Shown here one piece after another: positions 51,961-60,072 of a DNA stretch of 64,000 bases. Position numbers and translations under genes: made by a program. The notes beneath the pieces were generated by a model that worked only from the letters and a program-made list of their open reading frames with translations, did no database searches and was not told where the DNA came from. Origin of the DNA: Caryophanales bacterium UBA6356 (GTDB taxonomy: Bacteria > Bacillota_I > Bacilli_A > RFN20 > CAG-826); assembly GCA_002440125.1 (NCBI GenBank), contig DJRQ01000065.1:6667-70666 (forward strand). The letters are read 5' to 3'. Each line of letters starts with the position of its first letter. The first letter of the stretch is position 1.

Positions 51961-54057
51961 TCAAAAGAACGAAAACCCCTCTTGCAGTATGCCTTTATAG
52001 GTTATTGTCCCTTCAAGGTCGGTTCGTCGAATGGAAATCCCCTCTGTTTCAAGCCTTTTAAGAACCTCTCCGTCAGGATGGCCAAACTTGTTTTTGGTTC
52101 CGCAAGAAATGATGGCCTCTTCTGGGGACGCCGCTTTTAAAAAGGACATGGAAGAGGAGGTCTTTGAGCCATGGTGGCCTACTTTTAAAATATCGCACTT
52201 CACATCTTTCTTCTTGATAATTTCTTCTTCGACTTCTTTCGGGGCGTCGCCCATCAAGAGAAAACGGAGATTCTTAAGCGTAAAATCAAGCACCAAACTA
52301 CCGATGTTTTTATCCGATGAAGTTCCTTCTCTCTCGTTTAAGTTTTCTAACGTAATCGGGCCAAAACGGTAAGGAAAATCCTCTTTGTCCTCAAGCAAGG
52401 CCAAGACGCGATAGTTGGTCAAGAGGCTTTCTTTGGCCCCATTATGGTCAAAATCGGGGTGGGTGATGATGAGCGCATCAAGTTTGCGTATATTCTCTTT
52501 CCTTAGATATGGGATAAGAACTTCTTTGGCCATATCGAAACGGTTATCACCGCCCGTATCGATAAGAATCGCTTTGTCATGGATGCGAATCAATATCGAA
52601 TCCCCTTGCCCTACATCCAAGAAACTGACCTCATAGGTAAAATAGTTTGTAATCGGCAAAATCGAAAGAAAATAAGAGAAGAAGGAAAATAAAAGAATCC
52701 TTTCTTTGGTGAAATTGAAGCCTTCTTCTTTTAGATAAAGCGACAAGAACAATACGCCATAATAAGCGTCAATAAAGAAGGAATCGATTCTGAAAAAGGC
52801 GATATGGGGAGATAGGGCCGAAAGAGAAGAAAAGAAGGAAAGCAAAAAGCTCGTGTAGCGCTCTAAAAAATAAAAGGGCGTTCGGAAGAGGAAAGAAAAA
52901 TAACCGGAAACGATATAGGGGAGGAGAATGGGTGGGAAAAGAAGAGAAGCGAATGGGGAAAGGAGGGAAAAAGAACCGCCATTTAAAAATAAAGGGAACA
53001 AAAAGAAGAGGGAGCTAAGGAAAGACATCATTTTCCTTGTTCGCTTCTTCTCGAAAGCGTGGATTTCGACCTTCTTCAGATAGATATAAAACGAAAAGCC
53101 AAACGAGATGAGAAAGCCTTGATCCATATAGATAAAGGGATTCAAAAAGAAAAAGAGAACGCCGATAATCCCAAGCTTCTTTAAGAAAGTTAGCTTTTCT
53201 TTTTTTCTGACGACGCAAAGAACGTCGAGCCCTAAAGAAAGATAAATTCGGTCGATGCCGATCTTAAAAAAGACGAAGGGAAAGATAAGGCTCAGGACGA
53301 GAAACACCAGTATTGTTTGTTTCCTCTCTTCCACAAAATAATTGAAGAAACGATAGAGGAAACGTTTAAAAAGGCCGAAGTAAATGCCAGAAGACCCTAA
53401 AAGAGAGATGATATTGAGATCCTTGGCCAAAGAGACGATGTCGCTTGAGTAATCTCTTTTCGAAAAGAGCATGGCATCTAAACAAGCGCTCGTCTCTTTG
53501 GAAAAGAAAGAAAGGAAGTTTCGTTCCATCGCCCGAAGCCTTATGGGGCGAAGAAAAAGAGCGTCTACCGATTTCAAAGCGAATTCCTGCTTCACCCCTT
53601 TTCCCAACAAATATTCCTTGAAATCGAACCTCCCTTCTTGATGGGAAAAGGAAAGGGTCTCGAAATGGCCAGAAAGCTCTAAGAGATCCCTTTCTTCGTA
53701 TAGATTGCTTTGGCAAGAGACGTAAAAACGACGCCCCTTGGCCCAAAAAACGAAATAATTGTCCTTCGCTTCGAGAACAACTCCCGTCATTTTCGTTTCT
53801 CCATCCAAAAGAGGCAAGAATCGCGAGAGGCTGGAAAAAAGAAGGCCAATCGCGAAGCCCAAAAGGTAAGAGCGAGCGAGCCTTTTGTCTTTTTTAAGCC
53901 ATTTAAAATAGACGATGGGAATGAGGAAGAGAAGCAACAAAAAAAGATGGGCTTTTCGGGTTTGGAGAAGGAAGAAACCTAAAAAAGAGCCTACGAATAA
54001 CGCGAATATATCGACGGCATGGGCTCTTATTCGACAAGCGTTATAAAATCTTTGCAC
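51961..54057 (-). CDS. comEC: DNA internalization channel ComEC/Rec2
   Basis: Membrane channel for single-stranded DNA entry; 698 aa. N-terminal membrane and OB-like part (1-180), a competence-domain core with many hydrophobic helices (205-450), and a C-terminal metallo-beta-lactamase domain: FLDVGQGDSILI, AILIDTGGDN, IITHPDFDHNGAK, LLMGDAPKEVEEE and KVGHHGSKTSSS. The metal motif reads HPDFDH. The core motif HLLAISGLH is replaced by ISLLGSSGIY, lacking the His, so channel function may differ. The start is a GTG overlapping comEA by 31 nt and is uncertain. comEB is absent. Confidence 0.88.
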   Translation of the reverse strand: MQRFYNACRIRAHAVDIFALFVGSFLGFFLLQTRKAHLFLLLLFLIPIVYFKWLKKDKRLARSYLLGFAIGLLFSSLSRFLPLLDGETKMTGVVLEAKDNYFVFWAKGRRFYVSCQSNLYEERDLLELSGHFETLSFSHQEGRFDFKEYLLGKGVKQEFALKSVDALFLRPIRLRAMERNFLSFFSKETSACLDAMLFSKRDYSSDIVSLAKDLNIISLLGSSGIYFGLFKRFLYRFFNYFVEERKQTILVFLVLSLIFPFVFFKIGIDRIYLSLGLDVLCVVRKKEKLTFLKKLGIIGVLFFFLNPFIYMDQGFLISFGFSFYIYLKKVEIHAFEKKRTRKMMSFLSSLFFLFPLFLNGGSFSLLSPFASLLFPPILLPYIVSGYFSFLFRTPFYFLERYTSFLLSFFSSLSALSPHIAFFRIDSFFIDAYYGVLFLSLYLKEEGFNFTKERILLFSFFSYFLSILPITNYFTYEVSFLDVGQGDSILIRIHDKAILIDTGGDNRFDMAKEVLIPYLRKENIRKLDALIITHPDFDHNGAKESLLTNYRVLALLEDKEDFPYRFGPITLENLNEREGTSSDKNIGSLVLDFTLKNLRFLLMGDAPKEVEEEIIKKKDVKCDILKVGHHGSKTSSSMSFLKAASPEEAIISCGTKNKFGHPDGEVLKRLETEGISIRRTDLEGTITYKGILQEGFSFF

Positions 54058-54566
54058 TTTTCGAAAGTGGCTGGTCCTATGCCATTAACGTTTTTGATTT
54101 CTTCGATTCTTTCGAATCTTTTGGTCTGTCTATAAGCAACGATACCTTCCGCTTGATTGGAAGTGAGGACGCTGCCTTCCATGAGTTTTTCTTTGGTATC
54201 GCTATTGAGGCACACTTTTTCGATCGGCGAAGTCGCACAGACATTCCCATGGTCGAAAAGAGGAGCGATGTAAAAATCCATTTTGCTTTCGAGGAGGAAA
54301 GAAGTGTCAAAGGCCCTTTCGTCGGCATTCGAAGTCTCTCCGCCTGCCGCATCGATTAAATCCCCTAACGTCTTCCCTTCCTTTATAAGATATGTCCCTG
54401 GTCTTTTTACCTCCCCAGAAATCGTCACTTCGAAGGTTTCTTCCTCCGACTCGAAGGAATGGCTCGTTTCCGTTGGATTTACCGAGCCTGAGAAGCGTTC
54501 AACCATCGTAAGGGCCAAAAGAACCACCACCGTCACGACAACGACCGCAATAATCGCTTTAAACAT
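54027..54566 (-). CDS. comEA: DNA-binding competence protein ComEA
   Basis: 179-aa surface DNA receptor: one N-terminal transmembrane helix (about 4-22), a linker, an SLBB-type domain (VTISGEVKRPGTYLIKEGKTLGDLIDAAGG) and a C-terminal helix-hairpin-helix (RIEEIKNVNGIGPATFEKCKDF). GGAGGT precedes the ATG. Usual partner of ComEC; the pilus (comG) genes are not in this window, so real competence cannot be judged. Confidence 0.9.
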   Translation of the reverse strand: MFKAIIAVVVVTVVVLLALTMVERFSGSVNPTETSHSFESEEETFEVTISGEVKRPGTYLIKEGKTLGDLIDAAGGETSNADERAFDTSFLLESKMDFYIAPLFDHGNVCATSPIEKVCLNSDTKEKLMEGSVLTSNQAEGIVAYRQTKRFERIEEIKNVNGIGPATFEKCKDFITLVE

Positions 54567-54615
54567 AAATTACCTCCATATAGAGATAGGGGAAGTTTTC
54601 GCTTTTTGTTGCAAC

Positions 54616-54640
54616 AAAAAAGACCCCATGCAGGAGTCTT
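54616..54640 (-). terminator. Terminator of greA
   Basis: Minus-strand AAGACTCC-TGCAT-GGGGTCTT (8 bp with one T-G pair) followed by a T-run, 23 nt after the greA stop. Confidence 0.8.
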
Positions 54641-54662
54641 GTTGTTTTTCGAAAGAATAGCT

Positions 54663-55151
54663 CTATTCGAAATGAGCTTCGTCGATATGGATTTGATAAG
54701 GCGTCAGGCTTTCGACCATCACATCATCGCCAGGCGCTTTCCCAATAAGGGCTTTCCCCAAAGCGCTTTCGTTCGAGATAAGCGGATATGGGAGGGCGGT
54801 AGCATTGGCTTCGACGGTGCCAACCAGCTTAACCGTTAGTTTTTCGCCACTTGCGGTTTCGGTGAAAGTGACGACGTGCCCGAGATTGATTTTTTTGCCC
54901 TTCGCTCCTTTGCCGCTATCGACAATACGCGCAATGTCTTTGATATGCTCGATTTCAAGAATACGCGCCTCGATTTCGGCTTGGCGTCCGCGCGCGGCGT
55001 CGTAATCGGCGTTTTCGCTAAGGTCGCCTTGCGAACGGGCGGCTTTCAAAGCCTCGATCACTTCCGGGCGATCGACTTCGATTAAGTGACGATACTCTTT
55101 CTCGAGTTTCTCCAAACCCTCGCGGGTCATCTGCATCTTTTCTTCTGCCAT
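54663..55151 (-). CDS. greA: Transcription elongation factor GreA
   Basis: Rescues backtracked RNA polymerase by promoting transcript cleavage; 162 aa. N-terminal coiled coil with the acidic tip in SQGDLSENADYDAARGRQAE, and the C-terminal FKBP-like domain (VTFTETASGEKLTVKLVG, SNESALGKALIGKAPGDDV). It has its own promoter and terminator. The alaS-ruvX-DUF1292 operon lies upstream, as in Bacilli. Confidence 0.96.
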   Translation of the reverse strand: MAEEKMQMTREGLEKLEKEYRHLIEVDRPEVIEALKAARSQGDLSENADYDAARGRQAEIEARILEIEHIKDIARIVDSGKGAKGKKINLGHVVTFTETASGEKLTVKLVGTVEANATALPYPLISNESALGKALIGKAPGDDVMVESLTPYQIHIDEAHFE

Positions 55152-55178
55152 TGTTTTTTCCTTTTCGTGAACTTCTCA

Positions 55179-55207
55179 ATTATAGGGATGTAATCCCTCA
55201 CAAGCAA
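55179..55207 (-). promoter_or_regulatory. Promoter of greA
   Basis: TTGCTT (55202-55207), exactly 17 nt and TATAAT (55179-55184) on the minus strand, 27 nt before the ATG, with an AAGGAAAA Shine-Dalgarno. Confidence 0.75.
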
Positions 55208-55474
55208 CTACCGACGCATTTCCTCTATTTTGGGATCGTTTTCGTAGGCTTCTAGAATTTCTTGGCTTTCCGAAAGCTCTTCCTCCGTGACATTCTCCAA
55301 GGTCTTTCCATCGCTTGTGGCCATCACAATAAGACTATCCGGATCTTCTTCTTTGAAAAGAAAGTAGTAGGTTTTTCCCCGCTCCTTATTCTCGTAATAG
55401 AAGTAGAGCTTCCAAACGTCTTCTTCCCCGTTATCTTTGGTAATAATAACGGTATTGTCGGTTATTTCGAGCAT
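55208..55474 (-). CDS. DUF1292 family protein
   Basis: 88-aa acidic protein of the DUF1292 (YrzB) family: NTVIITKDNGEEDVWKLYFYYEN, then a YYFLFKEEDPDSLIVM strand and an acidic C-terminus. The function is not known. alaS-ruvX-DUF1292 is a fixed gene set in Firmicutes; it overlaps ruvX by 13 nt. Confidence 0.85.
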   Translation of the reverse strand: MLEITDNTVIITKDNGEEDVWKLYFYYENKERGKTYYFLFKEEDPDSLIVMATSDGKTLENVTEEELSESQEILEAYENDPKIEEMRR

Positions 55475-55902
55475 TCTTCCCTCTCCTTTTGAGACAAATA
55501 GCTTTCCAGAATCAAAACGGCGCTTTGCTGATCGATCACCCTTTTTTGCTTTCGGGTGTTGAAATTGCCTAATCGCATCGCTTTAGAGGCCATCACGGTC
55601 GTTAGCCTTTCATCCACCAAAGTCACCACGAGTTCTGGGTTCATTTCCAAAAGCTCCTCTTTAAAACGTTCGCTTCGATGGGCGCTTTCACCGGCGCTTC
55701 CATCCATATTGAGTGGATAGCCTAGGGCGATTTCCTTAATTCCTTCTTTCTTAAGGAGCTCATCGATGTGGGAGAGCGCTCTCCGATAAGCGCCTTCCGG
55801 GAAGAGATAGTTCTCTCTTCCATGCGCAATGCCCAAAACGTCGCTAACGGCGATGCCGCAGCTAGAAGTTCCTAAATCTAGCCCCATGACTTTCTTTTTC
55901 AT
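55462..55902 (-). CDS. ruvX: Holliday junction resolvase-like RuvX (YqgF)
   Basis: 146-aa RNase H-fold protein acting in pre-16S rRNA end processing and perhaps on recombination junctions. VMGLDLGTSSCGIAVSD at the start with the first acidic residue, IALGYPLNMDGSAG in the middle, and LVDERLTTVMASKAM for the second acidic site, then DQQSAVLILESYL. The ATG overlaps alaS by 4 nt. The small gene ireB, often between alaS and ruvX, is missing. Confidence 0.93.
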   Translation of the reverse strand: MKKKVMGLDLGTSSCGIAVSDVLGIAHGRENYLFPEGAYRRALSHIDELLKKEGIKEIALGYPLNMDGSAGESAHRSERFKEELLEMNPELVVTLVDERLTTVMASKAMRLGNFNTRKQKRVIDQQSAVLILESYLSQKEREECSK

Positions 55903-58505
55903 GAGAGCCTCTCCTTTAAAGAATCGGCAAACGTTTCGAAGCCTTCGGATTTTTTAAGCATGCCGGAAGCCATTTGAGGTCTTCCTCCACCACCGCCTAG
56001 CATCTTTTGGCTCATTTCTTTCATCAAGTCATTCGCTTTGACCTTCTCTAAGGCCTTGCCATTGACCATGATGATAACCGGTCGCGCGCCATCTTTCCCA
56101 CCCATCAAGACAAAGCAATAGTCTTTTGCGGTCGATTTAAAGCGATCGGCCAAAGAAAGAAGGTCTTCGCGGGAAGCGCCTTCTTTTAGAAGGCTCAAAA
56201 GGGAGATACCATCGACATCTTTTATGAGATTCCCCATGTTTTTGGCATCCAAAGAAGCCATCTTTTCCTTTAAAGAGGCAATCTCTTTCTTAAGGCTCTT
56301 TTCGTTTTCCAAGAGGGAATTGACTTTCGTAAGGACCTCTTTCCCCTTAGAAGAGAAAACATTCTCCAAAGAGGCTAAAATAGCTTCTTTTTCTTTTAAA
56401 TCCCGAAGAGCGCCGAGGCTCGTTTTTGCCACGATGCGGCGAACGCCACTGCTAATCGCCTCTTCGGAAATTATCGTGAATAAGCCGATATTAGCGGTAT
56501 TTTTAACGTGCGTGCCTCCGCAGAATTCCTTGCTATATTCCCCAAAAGCGACAACTCGAACGGTATCGCCATATTTTTCGCTGAATTCCATTTCAGCGCC
56601 GAGCTTAACGGCTTCTTGGAAAGGCAAAACGAGGGTTTCTTCCTTGATGCCTTCCGCAATAAGATCGTTGACTCTCTTTTCGATCGCGGCTTTCTCGCTT
56701 GCTTTCAACTTCGTGGAAGACTCGTAATCAAAACGAAGGTAGTTTTCATCGACAAAGCTTCCTTTTTGGTCGACGTGCTTTTTTAACACTTCCATTAAGG
56801 CGCTATGAAGTAGATGGGTAGCGCTGTGATTGCGCTCAATGAGATGTCTCCTTTCCCTATCGACCGATAAATGAAGCGTATCACCCTCGCGAAGCACCCC
56901 TTCCTCGATCGTGACGCGGTGGATATTTTGCTTGTTGGGAGCGATGGAAACGCCGTTGACTTTCGCCAAAACGCCCTTCCCAGAAAGAAGGCCCGTATCG
57001 CTGACTTGGCCTCCCATCTCGGCGTAAAAAGGCGTTTCTTCGAATATAACATCCCCTTCTTTGTCGATGCTATTCACGCGTTTTCCATCGACGAACAAAC
57101 CGATGATTTTGGAATCCATTGACAAAAGGTCATAAGAGAAGACGCTTTTTTCTTTAAATTCCAATAAATCCTTCGACTGCTTATGGAAGCTTTCGATTTC
57201 GCCTCTCGCGTTTCGCGCCCTTTCGCGTTGCATCTCCATAAGCTTTTGGAAGGTTTCAACGTCCACTCCAACGCCTTTTTCGGCGGCGATTTCCTTCGTT
57301 AAATCAAGAGGGAACCCAAACGTATCGTAAAGCTTAAAGGCGTCTTCTCCACTTAGGGTTTTCTTATCCTGAATCATTTCCATAAGGAGAGATTCGCCAC
57401 TTGAAAGGGTTTTCACGAAGCGTTCTTCTTCGGCTTTAATTAGGGAAATAACCATATCTTCTTTTTTAGAAAGCTCGGGATAGAAATCGCGATACTTCTT
57501 TACGACAGTCGGAACGAGTTTATACATGAAAGGCTCATTTAGGCCAAGTCTTTGGCCAAACCGCATAGCGCGTCGAACGATTCGGCGAAGAACATACCCG
57601 CGCCCTTCATTCGAAAAATAGGCGCCATCGTTTAAAGCGAAGGTCAAACAACGGGCATGATCGGCAATAACCCTGAAAGGAAGGAGGTTTTCCCCTTCGT
57701 ATTTCTTCCTAGACATCCTTTCAACCTCTTCGATAATGGGCTTAAAGAGGTCGGTTTCGAAATTGGTTTCGGTTCCTTGGAGGATACAAGCGATTCGCTC
57801 TAACCCAGCGCCGGTATCGATATTTTTGCTCGGCAATTCCTTATAGTCTTTTCTAGGGACGCCATTTTCGGCATTATATTGGGAGAAGACAATGCCCCAA
57901 AGTTCGATGAAGCGGTCGTTTTCGATATCGTCTTCAAGCAATTTTTTGCCGAGTTTCTTAGGGTCGTATTTCTCGCCGCGATCAAAGAAAACTTCCGTGT
58001 TCGGCCCGCATGGCCCTTCGCCGATTTGCCAAAAGTTTCCTTCTAAAGGAATAAGATGGGAGGGGTCGATGCCTTGCTTTTTCCAAAGCTCATAGGTCGC
58101 TTTGTCATCGGGATTATAGGTGACGTAGATCTTTTCTTTGGGGAGACCGAAACCCGTTTTTTCGTCCGTTAAAAGCTCATAAGCCCAGGGGATTACCTCA
58201 TTTCTGAAATAATCGCCGATAGAGAAGTTCCCAAGCATCTCGAAGAAAGTATGGTGCCGAGCTGTATGGCCGACGTTTTCGATGTCGTTGGTCCGAATGG
58301 ACTTTTGCACATTGACGATACGACGGCAAGGTGGGATCTCACTTCCATCGAAATACTTTTTTAAGCCAGTCACGCCTGCATTGACCCAAAGCAGAGACTT
58401 ATCGCCTTCTGGGATAAGGCTAACACCAGGGATGTACTTATGTCCTTTCGATTCGAAAAAGCGAATCCATAGACGACGAATTTCCTCACCGGTAAGTGGC
58501 TTCAT
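55899..58505 (-). CDS. alaS: Alanyl-tRNA synthetase
   Basis: Charges tRNA-Ala and edits Ser and Gly; 868 aa. Class II core (GEEIRRLWIRFFESKGH start, NVGHTARHHTFFEMLGNFS, TGAGLERIACILQG), tRNA-recognition domain with RGYVLRRIVRRAMRFG, editing domain with HNHSATHLLHSAL-type HxxxH (RNHSATHLLHSAL) and FCGGTHVKNT, and the C-Ala domain with the glycine-rich GGGGGRPQMASG. Shine-Dalgarno AGGGAGG. Expression is controlled by the T-box upstream. Confidence 0.97.
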   Translation of the reverse strand: MKPLTGEEIRRLWIRFFESKGHKYIPGVSLIPEGDKSLLWVNAGVTGLKKYFDGSEIPPCRRIVNVQKSIRTNDIENVGHTARHHTFFEMLGNFSIGDYFRNEVIPWAYELLTDEKTGFGLPKEKIYVTYNPDDKATYELWKKQGIDPSHLIPLEGNFWQIGEGPCGPNTEVFFDRGEKYDPKKLGKKLLEDDIENDRFIELWGIVFSQYNAENGVPRKDYKELPSKNIDTGAGLERIACILQGTETNFETDLFKPIIEEVERMSRKKYEGENLLPFRVIADHARCLTFALNDGAYFSNEGRGYVLRRIVRRAMRFGQRLGLNEPFMYKLVPTVVKKYRDFYPELSKKEDMVISLIKAEEERFVKTLSSGESLLMEMIQDKKTLSGEDAFKLYDTFGFPLDLTKEIAAEKGVGVDVETFQKLMEMQRERARNARGEIESFHKQSKDLLEFKEKSVFSYDLLSMDSKIIGLFVDGKRVNSIDKEGDVIFEETPFYAEMGGQVSDTGLLSGKGVLAKVNGVSIAPNKQNIHRVTIEEGVLREGDTLHLSVDRERRHLIERNHSATHLLHSALMEVLKKHVDQKGSFVDENYLRFDYESSTKLKASEKAAIEKRVNDLIAEGIKEETLVLPFQEAVKLGAEMEFSEKYGDTVRVVAFGEYSKEFCGGTHVKNTANIGLFTIISEEAISSGVRRIVAKTSLGALRDLKEKEAILASLENVFSSKGKEVLTKVNSLLENEKSLKKEIASLKEKMASLDAKNMGNLIKDVDGISLLSLLKEGASREDLLSLADRFKSTAKDYCFVLMGGKDGARPVIIMVNGKALEKVKANDLMKEMSQKMLGGGGGRPQMASGMLKKSEGFETFADSLKERLS

Positions 58506-58520
58506 TGTTTTTCCTCCCTA

Positions 58521-58703
58521 AAAAATAAAAACACCTGGACGAAGGAACGCTGTTGCGCGGTACCATCCTTCTTCACCGTTGGTGCTCTTGATTTGCTTCT
58601 TAACGCGAAGCGCGGGGACATTGCTCCCATTCCAATATAGAGATGGCGCATCCGAAGGCCTTTTCACTCCGCGGCCCTCTCTCGATCGGACTTAGTCTCT
58701 ACG
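58521..58703 (-). promoter_or_regulatory. T-box riboswitch for alanine controlling alaS
   Basis: Leader RNA that senses uncharged tRNA-Ala. Stem I base TAGAGA/TCTCTA, upper stem TCCGA/TCGGA, and in the 3' side of the specifier loop GCC followed by A (58645-58647), an alanine codon. The T-box core GAAGGATGGTACCGCG is at 58556-58571. A terminator follows (GAAGGA pairing with TCCTTC, then GTGTTTTT). A -10-like TTATAA is at 58705-58710. Charged tRNA favours termination; uncharged tRNA-Ala stabilises the antiterminator. Confidence 0.92.
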
Positions 58704-58749
58704 CTTATAATGTAGCATCTTCTTCTTTTGGAAGCACGAAAAAGAAGAC

Positions 58750-60072
58750 CTAAAGAGCAATTGTGAGTGGATTTTTCCGTTCTTCTTGGCTAAAAGGGGT
58801 GTTTTCGTAAGAGCCGCTTCGATTGTAAACTCCCTTAAAAGGGGCGCTCCAAGCATTCGAAAAATTATAATATTCAACGAAATCGGCATAATGATCCAGG
58901 GTGAAATAGCAAACAGGTTCCGATCCGTATCCTTCTTCTTTAAGCCCTTCAGGGATGATGACAACCCTTCCCGCTCCGCGGCTATAGGAGCCGTTTCCTT
59001 TATTGTAAGAACCCGTCAAATCGATATCGAGTTCGTAATAAAGACCAGAAGAAGCATTATTGAAAGTCCCTAGTTTAGAAGGGTAATCGGTCGCATAGTG
59101 CTTCGCCCGACTGAAAACCTGGTATCGCCTTTGTTCCTTGTTTCCTCTTTCTGGAGAGGAGTCTAAGGTGTAGTTGCTTGGCAAGCTTTGAAAAGCCATA
59201 TAATACTCGCACACATCGTTATAAGTGAAGCATTTCTTCTCTCTTGAAAGATATTTCACCAAAGTCTTGACATAGTCATCCCCTCTTTTCGAAAGGGTAT
59301 AGATGGGGGCGACATCCCCTTCCGCATCCAAGGGTTTTAAACGGTATTCAAAAGAAGAAGAGGGCCAAGAGGAATTTTGGCTGGCTAAGGAATTCCAATC
59401 GGGATTCTCTTCTCCTATGTCCAAAGGCGCCTCGCTAGAAGAATCGCTTTGGGAGCTCTCGCCAAAGAGCGATGATTTTGTCGAATCTACCGTTTTAGAC
59501 GAAGTGTCTTCTTTGGTGGAAGCGCTTGAATTCGTTGCGCTACTTAGATCGAAATACTCGAATTCGATTTTGGCTAGCTGAAAAGAAAGAGAGGAGAGGT
59601 TCGATAGGAAAAGGTAGTCGATATCGCGTTCCTCTAAGAAACGAACGCTTTCGAAAACGTCGCTGGAATAGCTTTCCGCGCGGTTTTTGACGATTTCAGT
59701 TTCCGTTTCGCTAAAAGTGACGTTTAGCTCAGCGCCGAATTCCCCGAACGTAAAAAACCGAATCTTCGATATTTCGACGCCTTTTTTGAAGGTCATTGAC
59801 AAAGAGGAGATATTCTCACCTTTCTTTTCGAAACGAATAGCATAACGAGAGCCGTCGCTATAAAGGTTTTCCGATGTCAAAGAAAAAGGAGGGAAATCCG
59901 GGGTTGTCGAATAGGCATCCGTAAAGGGGAGAGAGCCTTCGCTTCTTTGCGATCCGAAAATGAGGCTTCCTATTTCCTTTTGCTTTGCTTGCGTCGAAGA
60001 GTTTGTGCTTATAAAGGAACAGGCTCCAAGCAAAGGAATCAAAGAAATCAAAAAGACGGGCTTAATCTTCAT
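58750..60072 (-). CDS. Lipoprotein with C-terminal barnase-like ribonuclease domain
   Basis: 440 aa, surface lipoprotein: lipobox LLGAC with Cys18. Residues 35-175 form a beta-rich domain, 176-240 a Ser/Glu-rich linker. Residues 260-440 resemble the barnase/binase RNase family: TYNDVCEYYMAFQSLPSNY (compare barnase's DYLQTYHKLPDNY), then YYELDIDLTG with Glu347, GAGRVVII with Arg369 and FTLDHYADFVEYY with His394. These match barnase Glu73, Arg87 and His102 in order, with a longer loop between the first two; barnase Lys27 is Asp304 here. A secreted, membrane-tethered RNase is the simplest reading. It overlaps the preceding lipoprotein gene by 11 nt. No barstar inhibitor gene is seen, as expected if it only acts outside. 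Confidence 0.72.
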   Translation of the reverse strand: MKIKPVFLISLIPLLGACSFISTNSSTQAKQKEIGSLIFGSQRSEGSLPFTDAYSTTPDFPPFSLTSENLYSDGSRYAIRFEKKGENISSLSMTFKKGVEISKIRFFTFGEFGAELNVTFSETETEIVKNRAESYSSDVFESVRFLEERDIDYLFLSNLSSLSFQLAKIEFEYFDLSSATNSSASTKEDTSSKTVDSTKSSLFGESSQSDSSSEAPLDIGEENPDWNSLASQNSSWPSSSFEYRLKPLDAEGDVAPIYTLSKRGDDYVKTLVKYLSREKKCFTYNDVCEYYMAFQSLPSNYTLDSSPERGNKEQRRYQVFSRAKHYATDYPSKLGTFNNASSGLYYELDIDLTGSYNKGNGSYSRGAGRVVIIPEGLKEEGYGSEPVCYFTLDHYADFVEYYNFSNAWSAPFKGVYNRSGSYENTPFSQEERKNPLTIAL

